In this document: piece by piece, positions 45,337 to 52,848 of the stretch | Position numbering within the stretch: the first letter of the stretch is position 1 | Layout of the letters: the number at the start of each line of letters is the position of its first letter | DNA from: Clostridia bacterium | Lineage (GTDB): Bacteria; Bacillota; Thermoanaerobacteria; Thermoanaerobacterales; Thermoanaerobacteraceae | Reading direction: 5' to 3' | Length of the DNA: 64,000 bases | Assembly (NCBI GenBank): GCA_012840485.1 | Contig: DULG01000019.1 | Coordinates: 186,001 to 250,000 of the forward strand | Program-made: the position numbers and the translations under genes | Notes under the pieces: model-generated | What the model was told of the DNA's origin: nothing | What the model saw: the letters and a program-made list of their open reading frames with translations, nothing else | The model's database searches: none

Positions 45337-46554
45337 CTAATTTTTAATCTCTCTGCAAAGTATATAAAATTCTTCCACAGGATGTTTCATAGGAATTTTC
45401 ACTATCATCTGCGGATGAGGAGCTACCTCAATCTCATTTCCTTCTTCATCCCACATTTTTTCAATTTGCTGCTCAAACTCTACTTTAGGACCCACAATCT
45501 CAATTTTATCTCCCACAAACATCCTGTTTCTTTGCTCTACAACAGCAATTCCTGTATTTGGGTCATAATCTTTTACAATTCCTACAAAATCATGAGTCCG
45601 TATATATTTGGAAGATTCATAATTTTGAGCATCAGGACCTGGTTTACCAAAATAAAATCCTGTGGTAAATCCCCTGTGGCTGGCTTTCGAAACCTCTTTC
45701 AAAAGCTTTTTATCAAAGACATAATTTTCCCCTTTTTCAAGGTAATCGTCAATCGCCTCCCTGTAAGCTCTTGTCACCACAGCCACATAATAGGCACTTT
45801 TGTTTCTTCCCTCAATTTTAAAGCTTGTAACACCTGCACTAACAAGCTGTGGAATGTATTCTATCATACAAAGGTCTTTAGAGTTCATGATATATGTGCC
45901 TCTTTCATCTTCAAAAATTGGAAAATATTCTCCCGGTCTCTTCTCTTCCACAAGATAATATTTCCATCGGCAAGGTTGTGTACATTCTCCTTTATTAGCA
46001 TCCCTTCCAGTTAAGTAATTACTTAAAAGACATCTTCCAGAATAAGAAATGCACATAGCCCCATGGACAAATGCTTCTAACTCTAAACTTAGAGGTGTTT
46101 TCTCCCTTATTTCTTTTATCTCTTTCAAAGACAACTCCCTTGCTAAAATTATTCTTTTTGCTCCTAGCTTATGCCAAAATAGAGCGCTCATATAATTCAC
46201 ATTATTTGCCTGCGTACTTATGTGCACATCCACTTCAGGTGCTACTTCTTTTACTATAGAAAAAACTGCCAAATCAGAAAGGATAATAGCGTCAATTCCA
46301 AGGTCAGTTACTTTTTTAATGTACTCTGGCAATTCTTTTAAATCCTCATTGTGAGGAAAAAAATTTATAGTTATATAAGCTTTTTTCCCATTTTTTCTTA
46401 CATATTTTATTCCCTCTTTTATCTCATCAAGCGTCAACCCTACATAAGCTCTTAAACTGTAGTTTTGTCCGCCAAAGTATACGGCATCTGCACCGTAATT
46501 TATAGCAATTTTTAGTCTTTCCAAATCTCCAACTGGTGCTAAAAGCTCTAACAT
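45337..46554 (-). CDS. U32 family peptidase / tRNA hydroxylation protein
   Basis: A 405-aa protein with the U32 signature EAFVHGAMCISYSGRC, then conserved cysteines in ANKGECTQPCRWKY and a C-terminal U32 domain. Proteins of this type (TrhP, Bacillus YrrO) take part in prephenate-dependent 5-hydroxyuridine formation in tRNA rather than simple proteolysis. It is followed upstream by the O-methyltransferase gene that would act on the same nucleoside. Family is certain, exact role likely. Confidence 0.88.
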   Translation of the reverse strand: MLELLAPVGDLERLKIAINYGADAVYFGGQNYSLRAYVGLTLDEIKEGIKYVRKNGKKAYITINFFPHNEDLKELPEYIKKVTDLGIDAIILSDLAVFSIVKEVAPEVDVHISTQANNVNYMSALFWHKLGAKRIILARELSLKEIKEIREKTPLSLELEAFVHGAMCISYSGRCLLSNYLTGRDANKGECTQPCRWKYYLVEEKRPGEYFPIFEDERGTYIMNSKDLCMIEYIPQLVSAGVTSFKIEGRNKSAYYVAVVTRAYREAIDDYLEKGENYVFDKKLLKEVSKASHRGFTTGFYFGKPGPDAQNYESSKYIRTHDFVGIVKDYDPNTGIAVVEQRNRMFVGDKIEIVGPKVEFEQQIEKMWDEEGNEIEVAPHPQMIVKIPMKHPVEEFYILCREIKN

Positions 46555-46556
46555 GA

Positions 46557-47195
46557 CTATACCTCCTTAAAATTTAAAGCAACTCCATCCCCCAAAGGCA
46601 AAATCACAGTGTGCAAAGTCTTATCTTCATTAAGTATCTTTAAAAATTCTCTCATTCTGTAGACAATTGTCCTTCTCTTATGCTTTACATTTTTTTCATT
46701 TACCACATATCCTTTATACAATATATTGTCCCACATGATTATTCCTTCTCTATTTAGAATTCTCTTGATCTCTTTATAAAACTCAATATACTGTCCTTTT
46801 GCTGCATCTACAAAAATTAAATCATATTTATTAGTCAAATTTTGAAGAACTTCTTGCGCTTCTCCACAGATAAGGTCTATTCTATCTTCTACTTTGGCTT
46901 TTTTAAAATTTTCTTTAGCAATCTCTGCTAAATTTATATCCCTCTCAATAGTGACAATATTTGCATTTTTATAAGCATTAGCAATTATTATAGCAGAATA
47001 ACCTATAGCAGTACCTATTTCTAATACTTTCTTAGGCTTTTTTACCTTCACAATAAAGTTTAAAAAAGCTGCAACTTCCGGTTTTGCAATAGGAATATAA
47101 TTTTCTTCAGCAAATTTTCTTATATCCTCTAAATCCTTATATAGATTGCCAGAAAATTCTCTTATAAACTTAATATCATTGGACGTTATTTCCAT
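46557..47195 (-). CDS. O-methyltransferase, TrmR/YrrM-like
   Basis: A 212-aa SAM-dependent methyltransferase of the catechol-O-methyltransferase fold. Motif I is VLEIGTAIGYSAIIIA; metal ligands lie in FVDAAKGQYIEFY and MWDNILYKGYV. In Bacillus the orthologous YrrM (TrmR) methylates 5-hydroxyuridine at the tRNA wobble base. The 2-nt gap to the U32 gene supports a shared pathway. Confidence 0.87.
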   Translation of the reverse strand: MEITSNDIKFIREFSGNLYKDLEDIRKFAEENYIPIAKPEVAAFLNFIVKVKKPKKVLEIGTAIGYSAIIIANAYKNANIVTIERDINLAEIAKENFKKAKVEDRIDLICGEAQEVLQNLTNKYDLIFVDAAKGQYIEFYKEIKRILNREGIIMWDNILYKGYVVNEKNVKHKRRTIVYRMREFLKILNEDKTLHTVILPLGDGVALNFKEV

Positions 47196-47207
47196 ATTCC
47201 AACCCTT

Positions 47208-48257
47208 TCATTTATTATTTTGCCCTTTTTCAGTTTCTCTTTGGGCTTTTAAATGTTCTTCAAAAGTTTTACTGAAAACATGCGTTCCATCTTTATTTGC
47301 GACATAATAATAAAAATCGTGTTTTTCAGGGTTTAAAGCTGCCTCAATAGATTTAAGACCTGGATTGCAAATAGGACCAATTGGAAGTCCGTAATGCTCA
47401 TAGGTATTATAAGGTGAATCCACTTGTAAATCCTTATATGAAAGCACTTCTTTATGAATTCCTAAAGCATATTCAACTGTAGGGCATAACTCAAGCTTCA
47501 TATTTTTTTTCAACCTATTGTATATTACTCCTGCAATTATAGGTCTCTCTTTATCAACAACTGCTTCTTTCTCCACTATAGAAGCAATTATCATAATCTG
47601 ATCAGGGGTCATTCCAACATTTTTAGCATTGTCCTTTATAGTAGTATTATAAATTTCTTGAAACCTTTTAAGCATGATATTTATTATTTCTTTTTCATCG
47701 GCACTCACAGGTATTAAATAGGTATCAGGAAAAAGATATCCTTCTAACCTATTCGGCCTATCTTTAAGGACATCTTTTAAAAAGTCATAATTAAAAATAT
47801 CATTTTGAGCAATTTCTAAAAATTTGTCTTTATTTACTAAACCTAATTGAGATAATCTATTAGCTATATCTTTTAAAGTATATCCCTCAGGAATTGTAAC
47901 TTTTACAGTGTCTATTTGCGCCTTGCCTGCTAAAATTTTTTTGATTATTTGGTCAGTAGTCATATTGGGACTTAACAAATATTTTCCGGCCTGTAATCTG
48001 CCGTCTGCCTTTAAAACTTTTGCCCTCCATATAAAAAACCATTCATTTTTGACTAAATTATTCGCTTTTAGCAATTTAGCTATCTGAGATGTAGAATAGC
48101 CATTAGGAATATATACTATCTTTTCAGTAGCATTCATATTTGTGGTTACAGGTTGAAAAAGGCTCTGATAATATACAAAAGCAGAAAAAAACAAAAAAAT
48201 TATGACAACTATAATTGCCACAAACATGCTTTTTCTTTTATATTCGACCTTATTCAT
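47208..48257 (-). CDS. mltG: Endolytic murein transglycosylase MltG
   Basis: A 349-aa protein with an N-terminal membrane helix (about 10-32), a LysM-like subdomain (VYIPNGYSTSQIAKLLKANNLV) and the YceG catalytic domain with the Glu in ASIVEKEAV and the ERPIIAGVIYNRL segment. It cuts nascent glycan strands and sets their length. ATG 48257 with GGAG upstream is preferred to the start at 48287. A promoter lies just upstream. Confidence 0.95.
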   Translation of the reverse strand: MNKVEYKRKSMFVAIIVVIIFLFFSAFVYYQSLFQPVTTNMNATEKIVYIPNGYSTSQIAKLLKANNLVKNEWFFIWRAKVLKADGRLQAGKYLLSPNMTTDQIIKKILAGKAQIDTVKVTIPEGYTLKDIANRLSQLGLVNKDKFLEIAQNDIFNYDFLKDVLKDRPNRLEGYLFPDTYLIPVSADEKEIINIMLKRFQEIYNTTIKDNAKNVGMTPDQIMIIASIVEKEAVVDKERPIIAGVIYNRLKKNMKLELCPTVEYALGIHKEVLSYKDLQVDSPYNTYEHYGLPIGPICNPGLKSIEAALNPEKHDFYYYVANKDGTHVFSKTFEEHLKAQRETEKGQNNK

Positions 48258-48289
48258 CCTATTTCTCTCCTTTTTGTGACTATACATAA

Positions 48290-48318
48290 ATTATATAATT
48301 AATTGAAAATAAAAACAA
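48290..48318 (-). promoter_or_regulatory. Promoter of the mltG operon
   Basis: TTGTTT (48313-48318) and TATAAT (48290-48295) are 17 nt apart on the minus strand. The -35 is formed by the end of the queT terminator stem and its T-tract. Confidence 0.6.
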
Positions 48319-48345
48319 GTAAGCCATGAAGCTTACTTGTTTTTA
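48308..48345 (-). terminator. Intrinsic terminator of queT
   Basis: A perfect 13-bp stem AAAACAAGTAAGC / GCTTACTTGTTTT around a 6-nt loop, followed by TATTTTC on the minus strand. It starts at the queT stop codon. Confidence 0.85.
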
Positions 48346-48813
48346 TAAAGAATACCTATCCTTTAGCCTTTTATAAACCTCTAACACTACATAACCAAAT
48401 ATACCTGTTACAATCGCCTCACTTATGGCAATATCCACTACTACAATGTAATAGGGTATTTTTAAAAAGTAACTTACCCATATTGATACAATTAAGGCAT
48501 TTAAAATTATAGGTGGCAATATACCTTTGTAAAAAACTTTGCTTTTCGATGTAAGGTACGCAGCGATTAATGTAACCAAACTCCCCCCTAAAATATCTAC
48601 AATTCCAAAGGGGCTACCTATATTAGCTAAAAAGCAACCTATAAAGACTCCCCAAATAGCTGCCGGTTCTACCATAGGTAATATAACTAAAGATTCGGAA
48701 ATTCTAAATTGTATTGGTCCGTAAGAAATGCTACCTAAAAGGATAGTGACAACAAAATAAATTGCCGCAATAACTCCTGCTTTTACAATGTACTTAGTAT
48801 CAAGCTTTTTCAT
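48343..48813 (-). CDS. queT: QueT family ECF transporter substrate-binding subunit
   Basis: A 156-aa membrane protein with about five or six helices. The conserved LGSISYGPIQFRISESLVIL and IGCFLANIGSPFGIVDILGGS mark the QueT family, which imports queuosine precursors through a shared ECF module. No preQ1 riboswitch is found, since the upstream ylbF gene ends only 1 nt before queT begins. The energising EcfAAT genes are not in the window. Confidence 0.9.
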   Translation of the reverse strand: MKKLDTKYIVKAGVIAAIYFVVTILLGSISYGPIQFRISESLVILPMVEPAAIWGVFIGCFLANIGSPFGIVDILGGSLVTLIAAYLTSKSKVFYKGILPPIILNALIVSIWVSYFLKIPYYIVVVDIAISEAIVTGIFGYVVLEVYKRLKDRYSL

Positions 48814-49143
48814 TCATTTCATCTCCATCGGTTCCATGACTATTTTTAATATATCGTCCATTATCTTCCCAAAAGTGTACTCTAAAGACAAGTATGAACT
48901 TATCTCTGGATTAAGATTTAATATCTCCCATAGTTTTTCTAAAACTTCTTTTTCTTTAGCATCCACTTTTTCACCAGATAGTTCTTTTGCCTGAATCTCT
49001 AATTGTTTTTTTCTAAAATCCTCTAACATTTTTTTATTTTCTTCACTTTTATTTATCTTTTCATAAGCCTCTTTAAAAGCTTTATATTCTGGCATTTGCC
49101 TTATGGCATTAGCTAATTCATAGGCTTTGTCATAGACGTTCAT
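48814..49143 (-). CDS. YlbF/YmcA family regulator
   Basis: A 109-aa helical protein (AYELANAIRQMPEYKAFKEA, FRKKQLEIQAKELSG). Members of this family (YlbF, YmcA, YaaT in Bacillus) form a complex that affects RNase Y specificity, competence and sporulation. Here it lies between rnj and queT. Which of the family members it corresponds to cannot be decided by eye. Confidence 0.85.
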   Translation of the reverse strand: MNVYDKAYELANAIRQMPEYKAFKEAYEKINKSEENKKMLEDFRKKQLEIQAKELSGEKVDAKEKEVLEKLWEILNLNPEISSYLSLEYTFGKIMDDILKIVMEPMEMK

Positions 49144-49158
49144 AACTGATGCCTCCTG

Positions 49159-50841
49159 CTAAATTTCCATTATGATTGGCAATATCATTGGATTCCTCTT
49201 AGTCTTTTCGTACAGGAAACTGCTTAAGTTGTCCTTTATCATGGATTTTATAGTAGCCCATTCACTAATTTCTTCTTTCCCGCACTTTGACAACACGTCT
49301 CTGACAATATTTTTAGATTCTTCCATTAAATCCTCAGATTCTCTCACATACACAAATCCTCTTGAAATTATATCTGGACCTGCTATAATAGATCCCGTCT
49401 CTTTTGAAATAGTTACGACAACAACTAATAAGCCATCCTGTGCCAAATGCTTCCTGTCTCTTAAAACGATGTTTCCTACATCTCCTACGCCTAGGCCATC
49501 TACTAAAACCTTCCCTGCCGTCACTGTACCTGCAATTCTTCCAGAGTTTTTTGAGAACTCTAATACTGTTCCATTGTCTACAACAAATATATTTTCTGGT
49601 GGCATGCCAAGAGTTTCCGCAAGTTTAGCATGCTGAACTAAATGCCTATACTCCCCATGGACAGGGATAAAAAACTTAGGTTTTATTAAAGCATGAAGCA
49701 ATTTAATCTCCTCTTGACAAGCATGACCAGACACATGAATGTCTGCCAACGCTTCATAGATCACATTGGCACCTTTTTTAAACAATTGATTTATTACGCG
49801 AGAAATAAGTCTTTCATTCCCGGGAATTGGGGATGCAGAGATTATTACCGTATCTCCCGGAACAATTTCAACTTTTTTGTGCTCCGAAGAAGCCATTCTA
49901 GTAAGAGCTGACATAGGCTCTCCTTGACTCCCCGTTGTCACAATTACCACCTTATTGTGAGGTAACTTATTTGCTTCATCTAAGTCTATCAAAAGCCCTT
50001 CTGGAATAATCAAATACCCTAGCTCTACAGCTACATTCACAACATTTAACATGCTTCTTCCTGATATAGCCACTTTCCTCCCATATTTATGAGCCGAATC
50101 TATGATTTGTTGGACTCTGTGAATGTTAGAAGCAAAAGTCGCTACAATAATTCTTTGCTCAGCTTTTCTAAATAAATTGTCAAAAGTCTCTCCCACCGTC
50201 CTTTCTGACATTGTATAGCCGGGCCTTTCAATATTGGTACTGTCACAGAGCATTACAAGTACTCCTTTTTCCCCTAACTGTGCAAAGCGGTGTAAGTCAG
50301 GTACTTCTCCTCCTATAGGGGTAAAATCAATCTTAAAGTCTCCTGAATGAAATACAGTCCCTATAGGAGTGTGGATTGCTAAAGCGGCAGAATCTGCAAT
50401 ACTATGGGAAGTCCTTATAAATTCCACTTTAAACTGACCAATTTCGACAACTTCTCTGGGTTTTACGGTTATCAAAGTGCTATCCTTTAAAATACCCTGT
50501 TCTTTTAATTTATATTCTACTAAACCTATTGTTAAGCGAGTTCCATATACAGGAACATTAAGTTGTTTTAAAACGTAGGGCAACGCTCCAATATGGTCTT
50601 CATGGCCATGTGTCAAAACAATTGCTTTTACTCTTTCACGATTTTTCAATAAATAAGTAATGTCGGGAATGACTAAATCTATTCCCAACATTTCATCATC
50701 CGGGAAAGCGAGACCGCAATCCACAACTATAATGTCGTTTCCGAATTCAAAAACAGTCATGTTCTTGCCGATCTCATTTAATCCGCCCAAAGGAATGATT
50801 TTAAGTTTTGCCTTGTGTGCCAAATACTTATCTCCTTTCAC
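49159..50841 (-). CDS. rnj: Ribonuclease J
   Basis: A 560-aa metallo-beta-lactamase/beta-CASP RNase with 5'-3' exonuclease and endonuclease activity. Zinc ligands lie in THGHEDHIGALPYVL, RTSHSIADS and FHSGDFKIDF, and the beta-CASP domain includes GSQGEPMSALTRMA and PVHGEYRHL. Its own sigma-A promoter is upstream. It would act with the ylbF product on mRNA turnover (inference). Confidence 0.96.
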   Translation of the reverse strand: MKGDKYLAHKAKLKIIPLGGLNEIGKNMTVFEFGNDIIVVDCGLAFPDDEMLGIDLVIPDITYLLKNRERVKAIVLTHGHEDHIGALPYVLKQLNVPVYGTRLTIGLVEYKLKEQGILKDSTLITVKPREVVEIGQFKVEFIRTSHSIADSAALAIHTPIGTVFHSGDFKIDFTPIGGEVPDLHRFAQLGEKGVLVMLCDSTNIERPGYTMSERTVGETFDNLFRKAEQRIIVATFASNIHRVQQIIDSAHKYGRKVAISGRSMLNVVNVAVELGYLIIPEGLLIDLDEANKLPHNKVVIVTTGSQGEPMSALTRMASSEHKKVEIVPGDTVIISASPIPGNERLISRVINQLFKKGANVIYEALADIHVSGHACQEEIKLLHALIKPKFFIPVHGEYRHLVQHAKLAETLGMPPENIFVVDNGTVLEFSKNSGRIAGTVTAGKVLVDGLGVGDVGNIVLRDRKHLAQDGLLVVVVTISKETGSIIAGPDIISRGFVYVRESEDLMEESKNIVRDVLSKCGKEEISEWATIKSMIKDNLSSFLYEKTKRNPMILPIIMEI

Positions 50842-50918
50842 TAGATATTATTAGTTTATTTTTATTTTCCCCCGAAAACCCCAAAAAACTTACCCGTACC
50901 TTACATCAGTTAATATAA

Positions 50919-50947
50919 ATTATACTTTATTTAAAGAAATACTTCAA
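50919..50947 (-). promoter_or_regulatory. Promoter of rnj
   Basis: TTGAAG (50942-50947) and TATAAT (50919-50924) are 17 nt apart on the minus strand, about 75 bp before the start codon. The leader holds three G runs (GGG, GGGG, GGGGG), otherwise nothing notable. Confidence 0.7.
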
Positions 50948-50999
50948 CCTCTTTAATGTAAATTATTTTTTAACTAGGCCCAAAATTTTGTTATTGAGT

Positions 51000-51440
51000 T
51001 TAATCATTCTTTTTTCTACATTTGCTGCAATATCCAAAAAATTTAACATTGTGATCTAGTATTTCAAAATCTTTAGTCTCCTCTATTGCCTTCTCTAGAT
51101 CCTCTAAAAGGTCTCCCTCCATCTCAATAACCGCCCCACATTTTAAGCAAATTAAATGGTGATGTTGATGGACCTCATTGTGGTATAGCTCATACCTATT
51201 TCTGCCATCGTCAAAATTTAATTTATAAACAATTCCTAACTCTTCAAATAGCAGGAGAGTCCTGTAAACCGTAGCAAGACCAATTTCAGGATATTTTTGT
51301 CTTACTAAATCGTAAATTTCCTCAGAAGAAAGGTGTTTCTCTCTATTTTCCATAATGACGTCTAATATTACGCGTCTTTGAGTCGTCAATTTATATCCTT
51401 TGTCTTTTAGTTTTTCTTTAAACTTTTCAACTTCATTCAT
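51000..51440 (-). CDS. fur: Fur family metalloregulator
   Basis: A 146-aa repressor with a winged-helix domain (1-85, LTTQRRVILDVIMEN, GLATVYRTLLLFEELGIV) and a dimerisation domain with the His-rich VHQHHHLICLKCG and two CxxC zinc pairs (CLKC, CSKC). Fur is the likeliest specificity; PerR is possible. A Fur-type box occupies its own promoter spacer, so autoregulation is probable. Confidence 0.9.
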   Translation of the reverse strand: MNEVEKFKEKLKDKGYKLTTQRRVILDVIMENREKHLSSEEIYDLVRQKYPEIGLATVYRTLLLFEELGIVYKLNFDDGRNRYELYHNEVHQHHHLICLKCGAVIEMEGDLLEDLEKAIEETKDFEILDHNVKFFGYCSKCRKKND

Positions 51441-51474
51441 TTAACTCACCGCCAAAAAAATATCAATTAATATT

Positions 51475-51503
51475 AGTTTATGATATTCATTTTCAATTGT
51501 CAA
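51475..51503 (-). promoter_or_regulatory. fur promoter with embedded Fur-type operator
   Basis: TTGACA (51498-51503) and TAAACT (51475-51480) have a 17-nt spacer. That spacer contains TGAAAATGAATATCA (51481-51495), which matches the 7-1-7 Fur/PerR box TGATAATNATTATCA at 12 of 14 positions. Bound repressor would block polymerase. Confidence 0.7.
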
Positions 51504-51611
51504 ATACTTTTTATCTTCCCATGTAACCATTAATTTTTAAAAACAATTTATATCTCAATTGAGAATATAATTTAGGAGATTAAGAAGTAAATAAATTTTG
51601 GCCAATATAAA

Positions 51612-51642
51612 ATTAAGATATACCACCGCGGTATATCTTAAT
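51612..51642 (-). terminator. Terminator hairpin after the DUF1292 gene
   Basis: A perfect 13-bp stem ATTAAGATATACC / GGTATATCTTAAT with a 5-nt loop lies about 27 bp after the stop; on the minus strand it runs into TTTTATATT. The T-tract is interrupted, so efficiency is uncertain. Confidence 0.65.
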
Positions 51643-51668
51643 CAATTCCATCTCAATTTTTGATTAAA

Positions 51669-51974
51669 TTACTCTTCATCATCGTCAAAGTCGTCATCAT
51701 CAAAATCTTCATCATCGTAATACTCTTCATACTCTTCAATCAGCTCATTGTATGCTTCAACAGCATCATTAAACTCTTCCTCATCTTCGATCCCTACAAA
51801 AATATCATTGCCATTTTCATCTTGTTCCACTCTCAAGATGTAGGCATCTTCTCCATCTCCATCAACAGGGACCACAACAGCATACCTCGTATCGTCAAGG
51901 TCAAATGATGCTACAAGTTCGAAGTCTACTGGATGGCCGTGTTCGTCGATTAACTGAATGATTTCTGGTTCCAT
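51669..51974 (-). CDS. DUF1292 domain protein (YrzB-like)
   Basis: A 101-aa small acidic protein. The DUF1292 core is visible in IQLIDEHGHPVDFELVASFDLDDTRYAVVVP and ILRVEQDENG. The tail from about residue 80 is almost purely Asp, Glu, Phe and Tyr. It belongs to the alaS-ireB-ruvX-yrzB order conserved in Firmicutes. Function is unknown. It has its own good promoter and a terminator. Confidence 0.9.
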   Translation of the reverse strand: MEPEIIQLIDEHGHPVDFELVASFDLDDTRYAVVVPVDGDGEDAYILRVEQDENGNDIFVGIEDEEEFNDAVEAYNELIEEYEEYYDDEDFDDDDFDDDEE

Positions 51975-52007
51975 ATTATTTCACCTCAATTCTACCAAGA
52001 TAATGTA

Positions 52008-52036
52008 ATTGTATAACATACCAAAAAGACTGTCAA
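52008..52036 (-). promoter_or_regulatory. Promoter of the DUF1292 gene
   Basis: TTGACA (52031-52036) and TACAAT (52008-52013) with a 17-nt spacer on the minus strand, about 35 bp before the start codon. Confidence 0.75.
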
Positions 52037-52051
52037 GTTTTTAATAAAATT

Positions 52052-52474
52052 TTATTTATTTTTTTTTGAATCTAGATAATTTTGAAGTATAAGGACTGCC
52101 GCCAGCTTGTCAATTACTTCTTTTCTCTTAGACCTACTCATATCAGCCTTTTCTATTAGAACCCTTTGAGCCTCTACTGTAGTAAGCCTTTCATCCCACA
52201 AAATTATTGGCATATCCAAGACGTCTTTTAACTGTTCAGCAAATTTTATAACTTTTTCTCCTTGTGGTCCTAAAGTTCCATTCATATTTTTCGGCAATCC
52301 TATAATTATAATTCCCACTTCATATTCGTTTATTATATGTTTTATTCTTTCAAAGTCTTTTGTGTTACTACTTCTTTTAATAGTTGTAAGCCCCTGTGCA
52401 ATTGTCTCTGACAAATCACTTATAGCTATTCCTATCGTTTTATCACCTACATCTAATCCCATAATTCTCAACAA
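52052..52474 (-). CDS. ruvX: Putative Holliday junction resolvase RuvX/YqgF
   Basis: A 140-aa RNase H-like fold protein: [46 protein letters not shown] and [14 protein letters not shown] carry the acidic active-site residues. It is implicated in Holliday junction resolution and in 16S rRNA 5' processing. Length and motifs are normal. Confidence 0.93.
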   Translation of the reverse strand: MLRIMGLDVGDKTIGIAISDLSETIAQGLTTIKRSSNTKDFERIKHIINEYEVGIIIIGLPKNMNGTLGPQGEKVIKFAEQLKDVLDMPIILWDERLTTVEAQRVLIEKADMSRSKRKEVIDKLAAVLILQNYLDSKKNK

Positions 52475-52487
52475 AATCTCTCCATTC

Positions 52488-52520
52488 TAAAATTACCTCA
52501 CACAAGGTGAGGCAATTTTA
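52488..52520 (-). terminator. Hairpin terminator after ireB
   Basis: ATTGCCTCAC pairs with GTGAGGTAAT (one G-T pair) over a 5-nt loop, followed by TTTTAGAATGG on the minus strand. The short T-run suggests partial termination before ruvX. Confidence 0.6.
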
Positions 52521-52775
52521 TTTTTTCATCGATAAATATTCTTTCAAAAGCTCTTCTACTAACTCATCTCTTTCAATTTTTCTTATTAAATTTCTCGCAT
52601 TTTTATGGCTTGTTATATAAGTAGGGTCTCCAGACAATATATAACCCACTATTTGATTAATTGGATTATATCCTTTTTCGGAAAGAGCTTCATATACCGC
52701 CGTCAATATCTCTCTAACCGTCTTTCTCTCAGTCTCTACATGGTATCTTATAGTCTGCTCATTTTTATCTACCAT
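52518..52775 (-). CDS. ireB: IreB family regulatory phosphoprotein
   Basis: An 85-aa protein of the former DUF965 family: [45 protein letters not shown]-type sequence is highly conserved. In Enterococcus IreB is phosphorylated at N-terminal threonine(s) by kinase IreK and affects cephalosporin resistance; a threonine is at position 8 here. It is co-located with alaS as in most Firmicutes and has a promoter. Confidence 0.93.
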   Translation of the reverse strand: MVDKNEQTIRYHVETERKTVREILTAVYEALSEKGYNPINQIVGYILSGDPTYITSHKNARNLIRKIERDELVEELLKEYLSMKK

Positions 52776-52811
52776 TATATATCACCTCTAGATACATTTA
52801 ACTACACCTTT

Positions 52812-52841
52812 ATCATACCCTATGTCCCTTTAAATAGTCAA
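52812..52841 (-). promoter_or_regulatory. Promoter of ireB
   Basis: TTGACT (52836-52841) and TATGAT (52812-52817) are 18 nt apart on the minus strand, between the alaS stop and the ireB start. Confidence 0.7.
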
Positions 52842-52848
52842 GCTTTTA

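Noticed and set aside
45382-46014. 210-aa plus-strand ORF opposite the U32 peptidase gene
   Set aside because: Shadow of a strongly recognised coding gene; its composition is Phe/Ser/His-rich nonsense.
48814-48830. preQ1 riboswitch upstream of queT
   Set aside because: queT follows ylbF with no intervening leader, so no aptamer can fit.
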